Of a stretch of 26,982 nt of DNA, positions 1 to 8,395 are shown piece after piece (within the stretch, counting starts at the first letter, position 1; each line of letters begins with the position of its first letter). The position numbers and the translations under genes are program-made. The stretch comes from Gracilaria vermiculophylla (taxonomy: Eukaryota > Rhodophyta > Florideophyceae > Gracilariales > Gracilariaceae). Location: assembly GCA_019155205.2 (NCBI GenBank), contig JAHNZQ020000181.1:2118625-2145606 (forward strand). Reading direction: 5' to 3'. The notes beneath the pieces were generated by a model. That model worked only from the letters and a program-made list of their open reading frames with translations, searched no databases and was not told where the DNA came from.

Positions 1-321
1 ATTCTGTGTCGAATATTTCGGAATGCCACGGGAGGAGAACGGTTGAATGTACTCACAGCCTATCCTGACTTAGTTGGTAAATTAGGAAAAGCCAAGCGGC
101 TGACAAGACATAGTGCAGAAGAACAACCAAGTGCCGGACTAAACGCTCAAACTGATGAACAACGACAGCAACTTATAACACTGAATCAGATATACACGGA
201 AAAGCATGGCTTTCCGTTCATCATTGCCGTCCGAAATCACACTAAGCAGGGCATTCTCGAAGCGTTTGAGAGACGACTCAGAAACGATTCGTCGGTGGAG
301 ATGGAAGAGGCATGCAATTAA
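1..321 (+). CDS. URAD: OHCU decarboxylase (urate degradation), 3' part only
   Basis: The frame is open from base 1 and stops at TAA 319-321, so the visible 106 codons are the C-terminal part of a gene that starts left of the window. The sequence carries the family pattern in order: a PDL segment, 'KAKRLTRHSAEEQ' with the S-x-x-E-Q glutamate, 'AGL', 'LNQIYTEKHGFPFIIAV' and a following R, then 'ILEAFERRL'. The known family reaction converts 2-oxo-4-hydroxy-4-carboxy-5-ureidoimidazoline to S-allantoin, usually in peroxisomes. The catalytic histidine of the family would lie upstream of the window. The protein ends right after the decarboxylase domain, so there is no C-terminal hydroxyisourate hydrolase fusion as in the plant bifunctional enzyme. 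The last residues (ACN) are not a PTS1 signal. An ATG at 47 is out of frame, so the gene does not start inside the window. Confidence 0.85.
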   Translation: MLCRIFRNATGGERLNVLTAYPDLVGKLGKAKRLTRHSAEEQPSAGLNAQTDEQRQQLITLNQIYTEKHGFPFIIAVRNHTKQGILEAFERRLRNDSSVEMEEACN

Positions 322-555
322 GAAGGAGCAATCGCCCGTTGGTGGATTGAAAATATCTTTCGAGATTATCGACATCCAAACCGAATGCTTAGATCGACGA
401 CTAGTGGAAAATACGAGCAAAAGTATGGGTGAAGTATCCAGTGTCAAGGATAAGCTTGGTGAGAAAAGCGCGGTCCATCACGCAGTTCCTGGCAAAGTAT
501 TGCGAGTTGAGGACTATGTGTGCGTTATTTTCTTCCGTGCCTTTCGTTCTTCTTC

Positions 556-1401
556 TCACCCCGTAGCCGCGGTCTCGGATTGTTTTCCATCAAGCTGAGG
601 GTTTGACTTGGGCTGCCTTGCACGTTTACTTCGTGCACGTTTCAAAGCAATGTTTCGCCGTTTCTCCTGCCGTTCCATCTTCATCTGAGCATATTCCTCA
701 TCAGTGAGTTTCGGTTGTGCTGTGCTCAATCGAGTTTCCATCCACAGCTTTCGATTGCGGTGGAAGGCAGAAATTTTTTCACTTCTCAGTTTGTTACTCC
801 TTGCGTAATCATTTATCGCTTTAGCTCTATCATCATCACAGAGTGTTATACTGTCCATTCGTCCGATCTCCACTTTCTGTTTCGGAACACCATTCGCTTC
901 CTCATTTAATCGTCGTTTTGCAGCTCTCTTTTCTAACATTTTAGCACGATACGATGGGTCAGCCCACCGTTTTCTGGCAGCTTCAGAACGCTTACTCCAT
1001 TTTTTTGGACGACCCAATCCTGAGTCTCCGTAAGCCTCGGCCGGGGGTCCTTCAGGTCCGTACTCACTGTCTACCTCTGGAAGGCCATTGTCGCTTTCAA
1101 GAATGTTTATGATTGCTTCATCGCGAGGGTCCATAGGAAGGAAACGCCCGGAAAGTTTGGAGTTTTTCTTTTCCCAGTCGTCTGGCCTTCGCTGCTTCTG
1201 CACCCGAAGCATTTGTGGAGCTGAGTGGCTGTGCGGGAATGCGCAGACTCTGTTCGTTGTAATTCGACGGGTGACTACAGCGATTGAGGGCTGGAAAGCG
1301 TACAGGGGCGAGTGTTGAGAGATGGCATAGATACCCGTCGAGAAGTCCGAATAGCTGTCGATAAGCGAGGCAAAACAAAGCCACAGATGAGAACGGTTCA
1401 T
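556..1401 (-). CDS. NUMOD3-like basic protein, possibly organelle-targeted
   Basis: This is a 281-residue protein of unknown function. Residues 1-70 are rich in Ser, His, Ala and Arg with few acidic residues, which would suit a transit peptide. Residues 138-157 (KRSEAARKRWADPSYRAKML) match the short repeat seen in NUMOD3-type DNA-binding modules and in plant proteins that carry them. This segment is followed by a strongly basic helix. The C-terminal third (roughly 205-270) is very rich in Lys and Arg and looks helical and nucleic-acid binding. No nuclease domain is visible. The start is an ATG. The gene is divergent from the Rsm22 gene, sharing a 343-bp upstream region, and convergent with the OHCU decarboxylase gene. 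That the ORF is real is likely from its length and motif. Its role in binding organellar DNA or RNA is inference. Confidence 0.6.
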   Translation of the reverse strand: MNRSHLWLCFASLIDSYSDFSTGIYAISQHSPLYAFQPSIAVVTRRITTNRVCAFPHSHSAPQMLRVQKQRRPDDWEKKNSKLSGRFLPMDPRDEAIINILESDNGLPEVDSEYGPEGPPAEAYGDSGLGRPKKWSKRSEAARKRWADPSYRAKMLEKRAAKRRLNEEANGVPKQKVEIGRMDSITLCDDDRAKAINDYARSNKLRSEKISAFHRNRKLWMETRLSTAQPKLTDEEYAQMKMERQEKRRNIALKRARSKRARQPKSNPQLDGKQSETAATG

Positions 1402-1744
1402 AGTCGACAGAAAATTGCCACAGCTCGTTAAAATTGAAGTAGGAAATTCGCCAAGCCAGCTCGTGTCGTTCTTCTCAATGGCCGCAGAAAAACCAGAAGT
1501 TCACGGAGAATCGCTCTTTCGCCCATCAATCGCGTTCGGAAACGGAGGTTTTCGCAGATGAAGTGAGATGAAGATGTGAGGTCAACCTCTGGCACATCAT
1601 TGGCTGTGTCCGCAGACAGTGCAAATCAAAACGTGCTCTCTGGTTTTGATGGATTTCGCTGTTCGCTGAATCGGGAATCCCGGATCAAACAAGTCCCTGT
1701 GTTCGTTATCACCTTCAAATAGGTGTTGCCCCATCTTCTGCAAC
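1402..1744. promoter_or_regulatory. Shared divergent upstream region
   Basis: These 343 bases separate the start codons of two divergent genes and should hold both promoters. I see no TATA box, CCAAT box or tRNA here. Confidence 0.4.
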
Positions 1745-3241
1745 ATGATGTCAATGTTTAAACTAGGAATTTCGCGCCGCTCATCATTTTTCTTTCAGTC
1801 ACGTCTGCTTTCTTTGTCGCCACAATCACATCAATCTGACAACCTCCAGAAAGACACATCAATCCCGGTCCCGGCAAAATTTATTTCCCAATCATTTCGG
1901 CGCGTTCCAAACTCTCCTACTCTACCACTAGAAGCAGTTTCAATCCCAAGATCTGTGCAAGCCGAAGTTCACGCTTTAATCAAACATCATAGACTCTCTG
2001 CCAGGCACGTAAGAAAACATGTCAAGGCTCTATCGTTTGTTCGAGCGCAGGACTTTTTTCGGCGCCGTAAATCAGTTGCACAGAAAGGCCAACCTCATGT
2101 GCAACCCCCCTTGAAGTACACAGACTCCGAAGCAGTCTCGTACACTGCTCTAAGAATGCCCGCCACACTTGCGGCAAATATTTACGTCATGGCGGAAATA
2201 AGAAGATGCTTGCCCAACTTTGCTCCCTCCAACATACTTGATTTTGGAGCTGGCGCTGGTGTTTCTGTAATGGCTGCAACTCGATCTTTTCCGACCGTTG
2301 AACTTGACCAATCCACTTCAAGTATTCTTGAAGCCTGTTTAATAGACCATTCTTCACCGATGTTGAAAGTAGGACAACAACTTCTTAGAGCCGATCCAAA
2401 CGTTTCATCCACAAATATGAGCTATGCTGCATCTCCAAACGAACAGAGTGTAAGAGGGAAAGAATTTGACATTGTTTGTGCTTCATACTCTCTCAATGAA
2501 ATTGTTCGTAATGCAATGGCTAATCCCCAAGATCCGAAGCATCAGTCGCATGATCCCGAAGACCAAGACAAAGAGAGTGGTTCTACATGCCGCGAAAATC
2601 GTGCAAGAATCGCAGAAAAAATGCTTCGAAGGATGATAAAATCACTTTGGTCGCGCACGAAGATGGGTGGTATATTTGTTGTCGTAGAGGATGGAACCGC
2701 CGCAGGTTTTGAAACCATCTCCTTCGTGAGAGATACAATTCTGAATTTGCATGTTAGGCAACAAAATCTTGATAGTGATGGGCGTATGCGGGCAACTGCG
2801 AATGAAGAGGACACCATCATTGGAAAAGTCATTGCGCCCTGTCTGCATTCAAGGGTTTGTCCTCTTAAAGATTCCATAACCCGACGTCGGGTATGTAGAT
2901 TTCAGCAACGTCTCAATCGACCTCTGTTCTCGCGTAACGCTGATCCATTACCCACTGGGTACGAGGATGAATACTTTTCATTTATAGTAATACAGAAGAT
3001 TACTCAAGATTCTGATTCTGATGAGGATGGGGGTGCAGGCTGGGGAAGATTAATAAGAGCGCCGCTTATGAAAGGGAAGCACATTGCTCTCGATGTGTGC
3101 ACTAAAGATGGAATTTTGGAGAGAAGGGTAGTATCGAAGAAAAGCGCACGCCCAGGTCATTTTTCCCAGGCTCGAAGGTCCAAATGGGGAGACATATGGC
3201 CAGATGAACCGAGTTCTAAACCGCAAGCGTTAAACTTTTGA
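1745..3241 (+). CDS. RSM22: Rsm22/METTL17-family mitoribosomal small-subunit assembly factor
   Basis: This 498-residue protein is a methyltransferase-fold member of the Rsm22/METTL17 family, which acts in maturation of the mitochondrial small ribosomal subunit. The N-terminus (MMSMFKLGISRRSSFFFQSR) is basic, lacks acidic residues and resembles a mitochondrial presequence. Residues 125-150 (YTDSEAVSYTALRMPATLAA) are the family's hallmark entry segment. LDFGAGAG at 165-172 is the SAM motif I. 'FDIVCASYSLNEI' follows at 241-253, and 'GGIFVVVEDGT' at 308-318. Four cysteines at about 366, 372, 384 and 452 match the positions that bind a 4Fe-4S cluster in METTL17. The C-terminus ends with the family-typical 'ARRSKWGDIWP' (476-486). 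The gene is intact and intronless. The start has two tandem ATGs. It is convergent with eIF2-beta, 158 bp away. Confidence 0.88.
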   Translation: MMSMFKLGISRRSSFFFQSRLLSLSPQSHQSDNLQKDTSIPVPAKFISQSFRRVPNSPTLPLEAVSIPRSVQAEVHALIKHHRLSARHVRKHVKALSFVRAQDFFRRRKSVAQKGQPHVQPPLKYTDSEAVSYTALRMPATLAANIYVMAEIRRCLPNFAPSNILDFGAGAGVSVMAATRSFPTVELDQSTSSILEACLIDHSSPMLKVGQQLLRADPNVSSTNMSYAASPNEQSVRGKEFDIVCASYSLNEIVRNAMANPQDPKHQSHDPEDQDKESGSTCRENRARIAEKMLRRMIKSLWSRTKMGGIFVVVEDGTAAGFETISFVRDTILNLHVRQQNLDSDGRMRATANEEDTIIGKVIAPCLHSRVCPLKDSITRRRVCRFQQRLNRPLFSRNADPLPTGYEDEYFSFIVIQKITQDSDSDEDGGAGWGRLIRAPLMKGKHIALDVCTKDGILERRVVSKKSARPGHFSQARRSKWGDIWPDEPSSKPQALNF

Positions 3242-3399
3242 ATCATAATGTTTTTGAGCCTCGCAACCATTATTGAGAGGGAGGGCGGTTGAGTGAAGAA
3301 CTTCATATTTCTGAAAGGCTACACTAGTAAGGTATCGAAGAAAACAGAGAAAAGCCGATCAGGAGTATACCGAACTTTGGCCTAGTGGGCTTAATGTGT

Positions 3400-4293
3400 T
3401 TACCTCCTCTTGCGTCGCTCCACCTGAGCCATAAATCCTTGCCTAATCGGAGCCACAGAACGCTTTGCGCCGCAGCTCTCGCAGGAAACAAAGTAAAGCC
3501 GCGTATTCGCATCTCTCATTAACACGGTATCCGGCGATCGACAAGAAGTACAAATTACATACTCAAGCATATACTTCTTTAGCACGTTTGCAATACCCTC
3601 AGCACCGAAGCGTCCCTTGATGACAAGTCTTCCACCGTCCTGGATATTGCTTGTTGTACCGAGCTCCGCACCAATGTAGTTGAGCAAATGTTCTTGCTGA
3701 CGATGAATGCTTTTACAGATTGACCCAAAGTTAAGAAATACAGTCTTCTTCGTTCCCTCTCTTGCGACCTGCGGCAGCTGTAAAGACACTTTCTTTCTCA
3801 CCGGCCCACCACTCGCCAAGGCCGGGTTCTTCCCGTGCAAGAACTGGAAGGCACGGTTGATGAGCTCGGAGTAGGTGTAATCACGATCAGTTCCGTCCCA
3901 CGGATGCGGCTGCACGTCACGGCGTTGAGCCCCTGTAGCAGTTTCCCTCGAAGTTCCAGCGTCCGTATCGCCGTCGTCGTCGAAAAAGACCTTCTTTTTC
4001 TTCTTCTTTTTCTTTCCTTGGAAGTCGGGCAGTGCGAAATCGAGAGGCTCCTCATTACCGGATGCGAGCGGCTCATCCGGGTTGATATCAACATCATCCT
4101 GCAGCGCCATGCCACTGACACCATTTGTGACATCATTGACATTCGCTGCGTCGACAGTGGCGGTTGTCGAAGATTTCGGCTTCTTCTTTTTCTTTTTCTT
4201 GGACAAGTCGAAGGAAGGAACTGCAGCAGAATCTTCGGCCTTATTCTGTGCTTCCGGTTGAGTTGATAGGTTTTCTGGAACTTCTCCCGCCAT
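3400..4293 (-). CDS. EIF2S2: Translation initiation factor eIF2 subunit beta
   Basis: This 297-residue protein is the beta subunit of the eIF2 heterotrimer, which delivers initiator tRNA to the 40S subunit. Two lysine blocks, at 32-38 and 94-101, are the segments that bind eIF5 and eIF2B. The human and yeast proteins have three. The core begins at about 138 (DYTYSELINRAFQFLHGKNP) and continues through 'KKTVFLNFGSICKSIHRQ' to 'LVIKGRFGAEGIANVLKKYM'. A C2-C2 zinc ribbon uses Cys248, Cys251, Cys271 and Cys274. The C-terminus is basic (ERRKRR). I chose the ATG at 4293 (MAGEVPEN). The frame is open further upstream, but only to a non-ATG codon and without family similarity. The gene is divergent from truA across about 835 bp. 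Confidence 0.95.
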   Translation of the reverse strand: MAGEVPENLSTQPEAQNKAEDSAAVPSFDLSKKKKKKKPKSSTTATVDAANVNDVTNGVSGMALQDDVDINPDEPLASGNEEPLDFALPDFQGKKKKKKKKVFFDDDGDTDAGTSRETATGAQRRDVQPHPWDGTDRDYTYSELINRAFQFLHGKNPALASGGPVRKKVSLQLPQVAREGTKKTVFLNFGSICKSIHRQQEHLLNYIGAELGTTSNIQDGGRLVIKGRFGAEGIANVLKKYMLEYVICTSCRSPDTVLMRDANTRLYFVSCESCGAKRSVAPIRQGFMAQVERRKRR

Positions 4294-5128
4294 GTTTGCA
4301 AAGATTCTAAGATATGCAAGAAAGTTTCTCAACTCGCGCGATAGGCTTGGATATTGTGCGATTCCTTTTCTCGAGGTGGCTGAGATCAAATAAGCTTAAT
4401 CTTCTTTGATGATGAAATATTTGAGGAGTCAAAAATCGGTACGGAGTCTACCAGAACAGGTCAGTCGGAGACAAAAGAATTTCGGTATAGTAGCTCGCAG
4501 TTTGCGGGGGTAGCAACGAGCGCGTCGCAGAGCTGCTGCGCCGGTGGCCACTATAATTACATGAAAGAGTTTAAGGCAATTTACAACAACTTTTTTAATT
4601 TTAAGGTGGTAATTGAAGAGTGTGAAGAATCATTTAGATCCGCTGATCGGATCACCACGATCACGATCTCTTAACCCTTTTTGTACTTCTCCATCATCAG
4701 TGTGAGATCAGTCACATCTCCGGTCGATTGTCCCGTGTGGACGTCGCATTGTTCATTACAAACTGAGGAACCCACTAGTCCCCGAAAACACGTTGGCTGT
4801 TGTTTGTACTACCATTGCCGATTCGTTCAATATATATATATATATATAGAGGGGGCTCACTGCTTGTCAACGGATTAAATGCTGGAGGGAATGAGATAAG
4901 GCCTGTAATTGCTTTTGGACCCGAGTAAGTTTGTTTAGCTTTCGGATTGGGTTCATGTTTCAGAAACTTTAAAGAAGTGATGGGGAGCATTCAGGTTCTG
5001 GCTTGACGAAACCGAAAGACGACAGCTTTCTTTAGATCTGCAAATCAAAACCTTTATTCCTTTTCGAGCCCGAATAGCGTCTTGGTTTGCAGCCTTCCGA
5101 GTGCTGCGTTTTGACTCTTGCCGTGCAG
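4294..5128. promoter_or_regulatory. Divergent intergenic region between eIF2-beta and truA
   Basis: No gene is convincing in these 835 bases. Visible elements are a perfect inverted repeat GATCCG-CTGAT-CGGATC at 4637-4653 and a (TA) microsatellite at about 4830-4848. Only short chance ORFs are present. Promoters for both flanking genes should lie here. Confidence 0.4.
4830..4848. repeat. (TA)n microsatellite
   Basis: This is an uninterrupted run of alternating A and T, about nine dinucleotide units, in the region between the divergent eIF2-beta and truA genes. Confidence 0.9.
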
Positions 5129-6094
5129 ATGAGATCTCAACTCTCATTTTCTAATTGGCCGCCGTGTATTTCTATTTCATGTTCAGCAACGGCCAATGCT
5201 ACATCCGACAACAGCACGAAAAGGCGCTTTCGTGCTCGTGTAGCGTACGATGGAACACGTTTTAAGGGATGGCAGTACCAGAATGGGTGTCGTTCGATAC
5301 AAGGTGAATTGGAGAAAGCCATTCAGCGAAAAATGGGTAAGCTAATACGGGTGGTTGGAGCAAGCAGAACCGACAGTGGCGTCCATGCAAGGGGGCAAGC
5401 TTTGCATTTCGATGTGCCTCAACAATTGGCTTCCAAGGAAGCGAAAGATTTACAGAAGTTTCAATTTACTCTCAATCAAATGCTTCCAGATGATGTGAGT
5501 CTCACAAATCTGGAACTGGCTCCACTGGTTGCGTACGATGCTATACCAATGTTCAAACAAGCGTCGTTGATCACATCGCAGGATGCAAAGCCCCGCCCAT
5601 GGCACTGTATCTATTGCTCGAAGGGAAAACTGTACACATACCGCTTCTCCATTGCAAAATATCCCGATCCAATGCAGCGGCTGTATAGATATCACGAATG
5701 GCGGGCAGCAAGATGCGGGTTTTCTGAGAATGTGTTACGGGAAGCATCCATGAAGTTTGTCGGATCCCATGATTTTTCAGCATTTACGAACGCAAGTAGC
5801 CCACCGGAAGGGATCACACCTCCCGTGCTGGTGAATCCTATCCGAACAATATGGTCTGCTGATGTAATCAATGAAGGGGATGATATGTATCGGGTTGAGT
5901 TTCGAATAAACGGAGCCATGTACAGGATGATTCGAAACATTATGGGAACCATTCTTGAGGTTAGTTGTGGAAAGCTTGAATTATCAGCCATCGATAAGTT
6001 TTTCGAGTCTCGGGATAGGAGAATTATTCCGAAGAGTGCGCCAGCACATGGGTTATGTCTTGAACGAGTATTTTATGATGACTGGAACACATAG
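5129..6094 (+). CDS. truA: tRNA pseudouridine synthase, TruA type
   Basis: This 321-residue protein isomerises uridines in the tRNA anticodon arm. Core motifs appear in family order: 'RVAYDGTRFKGWQYQ' (37-51), 'SIQGELE' (56-62) and the catalytic loop 'GASRTDSGVHARGQ' (77-90). Asp82 is the nucleophile position. Then come 'LYTYRF', 'GSHDFSAFTNA' and 'YRMIRNIMGTILEV' near the C-terminus. The bacterial loop usually reads GRTDAGVHA; here Ser replaces two of the small residues (ASRTDSG), which is common in eukaryotic relatives. The 30 residues before the core are Ser-, Ala- and Thr-rich and could be an organellar transit peptide. The start is the first in-frame ATG, at 5129. The open frame extends to 5087, but only with a TTG. 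The gene is intronless. The best reading is an organelle or general TruA rather than the Pus1 or Pus3 subfamilies, at moderate confidence. Confidence 0.9.
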   Translation: MRSQLSFSNWPPCISISCSATANATSDNSTKRRFRARVAYDGTRFKGWQYQNGCRSIQGELEKAIQRKMGKLIRVVGASRTDSGVHARGQALHFDVPQQLASKEAKDLQKFQFTLNQMLPDDVSLTNLELAPLVAYDAIPMFKQASLITSQDAKPRPWHCIYCSKGKLYTYRFSIAKYPDPMQRLYRYHEWRAARCGFSENVLREASMKFVGSHDFSAFTNASSPPEGITPPVLVNPIRTIWSADVINEGDDMYRVEFRINGAMYRMIRNIMGTILEVSCGKLELSAIDKFFESRDRRIIPKSAPAHGLCLERVFYDDWNT

Positions 6095-8207
6095 TGAATG
6101 AATGCTTCACACGATGGGAAGGACATTTTACATCTTATGAGCGTATCTCGAATCACGTGAAAACGTGTTAGACCTTGGCCACAAGATCTTGAGAGGTATT
6201 TTACTGTCGGCATAGAGGCGGATCCGGAAGCTGCATGTAGTGGGCTTCGTTGTAATGCAGCATCACGCCGGGCAAGTGGATTTGTGGTTCAAAATGATGT
6301 CACCGGGGACTGTGAGAAGTGGGGAGAGTAGCGTAGCCAGAGAAAGGCCAAGTTTGCTGTACTGCTCAAGGTACGGAAGTTTGCTGCATGACCACAGATA
6401 TTGTCTTCTACCTCTCAAGAGGACGTCGGGTTTCATGGGGATGACTTCAGTCTTGTACGCAAACTATTATGCTATGGCTTTGTTCTTGATGGCATGCTGG
6501 TGCTGGGTCGGAAGAATCAAGATACGGAATTTGTCGCGGATGATGAGAGTTTCGTCATCGTCATCCAAAGATACAGTAGAATGTGGTGTAATGGTTCAGT
6601 GCCATGGAGCCTGACACCGTGAAACAAAGACAGGTGCAGTTTCATAATGTAAGTTTAACTTTCTGCACACATATCGCATGTGGTGTATTCATGGAAGTAC
6701 ACAATGACCCGATGCGTACTGCGGGACATGAGAGCTCGAAGATAACCATTTGCATATAATGCAGTGCACAGTGAGAATTGTGCATGGCGTGAAGTAGATG
6801 TGCAGGTAGAAAATGAAAGAAGAAATGAAGGGCTCTGTATCATTGGATAGAAAATACCAAAAGACATTGTTCGCTGTGCGAACCGCTCTCTGAAGATCAG
6901 AATAAAACAGTGCTGCTTGCGGAGGTTGTTTATTGAATGAGGTGCTACACAACCGCAATTTGTGGTCACTGCTGATAGTATTGTGGCACACATAAAGCCA
7001 CGGCATGAGTGAGGTAAGCTAACGTTACTCTCGAGGCTTAGCAGGTGGATGTGCGTTGTTCGTAGTTGATGGGTCATCGGTACGCGATGGAAACGTTGCT
7101 TAGGACCATTGCAAATGATAGGACAGAGATTGCGATTTGAAACAGAGTTAAAAGACGTAGGATGATGGTTTAAATATTTAATGAAGACTCTTGAGAATCG
7201 ATGCTAGCAAAGAACGTACATAGTGCGTGTGACGAGTATAAACAACCGGCTGACAAACAGCGATAGGTGTGCGACGTGAAGGAGATTATGCGAGCAAATT
7301 GGGCAGCATACGGCACATCGGGGTGAACACGCGTTCATCTTGAAACAAGATAAATAGAAGAAAGGATCCATACCCTTTTTTCACACAGACACCAAAAGCG
7401 GAGAGGAGTCCGCAGTGACAGCAGATATCAAAATGGCTTTGGGGCGGCCTGCAAAGCAGGACACATGGAACGAAAAGCGTGTCCCACAACCCTCTTCATG
7501 GAACGCAGAACAACCTGCTTCGCAATGTAACGGGCCGAAAAGCGAAGCACGCGCACCCAGCGTGGGCATTGGCGATGTGTAACATTGAGCGTGGTGGTTG
7601 AATTGACAGGGGAAGAAGGTGCAATGGCGACAGTGTGGGGCTGCTGAATGGGTGACGAAGTGGATAATGATGCAAACGGGCAAGTCGGGGTGCGCTTTGG
7701 GGAAGAGGGTACTGGCTGCAATGGCTGTATGTCGACGGAAGCTGTGGAAAGCTTACAAAACTTAAACACGGGGGTTTCGCAGATTTCTGGGTGGCATTCT
7801 GCGGTGGATGCGGCGGAAGAGGGAGGCATAGTGGTTAGTGATGATGGTTTCCGAAAAGTTAAACAGGGGAGAGGGGGAAGTTAGTGCATGTGAGGAAGAA
7901 GGGCAGGAGGATGCGCGGGGCGAAGAGAAAGATGCTTGAGACTGTTTAATGCCGTCCGGAATTGGCTTGCTGCCAGACCACCAAACGCGGCGTGCGCTGC
8001 TTCGCGAGCACCATCGACCTATTAATCCTCGCTTGGTTACAGCGTTCGTGCATTCTGCTGTGCGCTTGTTGCTGTGTGTTTTGTGTGCGTTGTATCATTT
8101 GACAGCACTGCTATATCATTTCTCGTCCATTTCTTTACACGACGCCACGAACCATTTTGTAAATAAATTTAGGTAGAATCGAGAGAGTTAGCAGCCTGCA
8201 ACAAGTG
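6095..8207. other. 2.1-kb stretch without a convincing gene
   Basis: This is the longest gene-free stretch in a dense window. All six frames hold only short ORFs without recognisable domains. The most protein-like is a 76-codon open frame at 6392-6622 (+), described separately. A 7-bp stem GCTGCAT/ATGCAGC occurs at 6230-6261. I looked for 5S rRNA, U6, U4, SRP RNA and other tRNA-like promoters and recognised none. It could hold a non-coding RNA, the remains of a decayed gene, or only the 3' flank of truA and the 5' flank of the tRNA. Confidence 0.5.
6392..6622 (+). pseudogene. Small open frame, possible gene remnant or exon
   Basis: The frame is open between a TGA at 6389 and a TGA at 6620. 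It encodes a mixed, globular-looking peptide (for example FHGDDFSLVRKLLCYGFVLD, then VLGRKNQDTEFVADDESFVI) with balanced charged and hydrophobic residues, unlike nearby chance ORFs. It has no ATG near its beginning; the first in-frame ATG lies about 31 codons in. I cannot assign a family. It may be a fragment of a decayed gene, an internal exon, or chance. Confidence 0.15.
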
Positions 8208-8288
8208 GATAACGTGGCCGAGTGGTTAAGGCGATGGACTGCTAATCCATTTCCCTAGGGAGCGAGAGTTCGAATCTCTCCGTTATCG
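8208..8288 (+). tRNA. tRNA-Ser(GCU): tRNA-Ser (anticodon GCU)
   Basis: A complete cloverleaf can be drawn. The acceptor stem GATAACG (8208-8214) pairs with CGTTATC (8281-8287), with discriminator G at 8288, as eukaryotic seryl-tRNA synthetase requires. The anticodon stem ATGGA/TCCAT encloses loop CTGCTAA with GCT at 8241-8243, which reads AGC and AGU. The T arm is GAGAG-TTCGAAT-CTCTC. A long variable arm (TCCCTAGGGA region) marks a class II tRNA. The Pol III A box (TGGCCGAGTGG, 8215-8225) and B box (AGTTCGAATCT, 8267-8277) lie within the gene. There is no intron and no encoded CCA. Confidence 0.97.
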
Positions 8289-8299
8289 CACTGGAAATA

Positions 8300-8303
8300 T
8301 TTT
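8300..8303 (+). terminator. Pol III T-run terminator of tRNA-Ser
   Basis: A TTTT run begins 12 bases after the end of the tRNA, the usual place and form of a Pol III stop signal. Confidence 0.7.
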
Positions 8304-8395
8304 GTAAACTTGCCCGTCCTCGCACCACTTGGATATACAGATTCTCACAGGTTGACGTGCATGGAGAAACTCTCTATTCCTCCAAGCGCTTCACT

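Noticed and set aside
206..598. 130-residue plus-strand ORF overlapping the OHCU decarboxylase end
   Set aside because: Its first third is the decarboxylase in another frame and the rest has no features.
4294..4389. Longer N-terminus of eIF2-beta
   Set aside because: It starts at a non-ATG codon, and MAGEVPEN at 4293 is typical of the family.
6240..6614. 124-residue plus-strand ORF
   Set aside because: It overlaps the more protein-like frame at 6392-6622, is Met/Ser-rich and has no recognisable motif.
7428..7829. 133-residue minus-strand ORF
   Set aside because: It is Ser/Pro/Thr-rich at first and then unrelated, with no domain and stops close upstream. It looks like chance.
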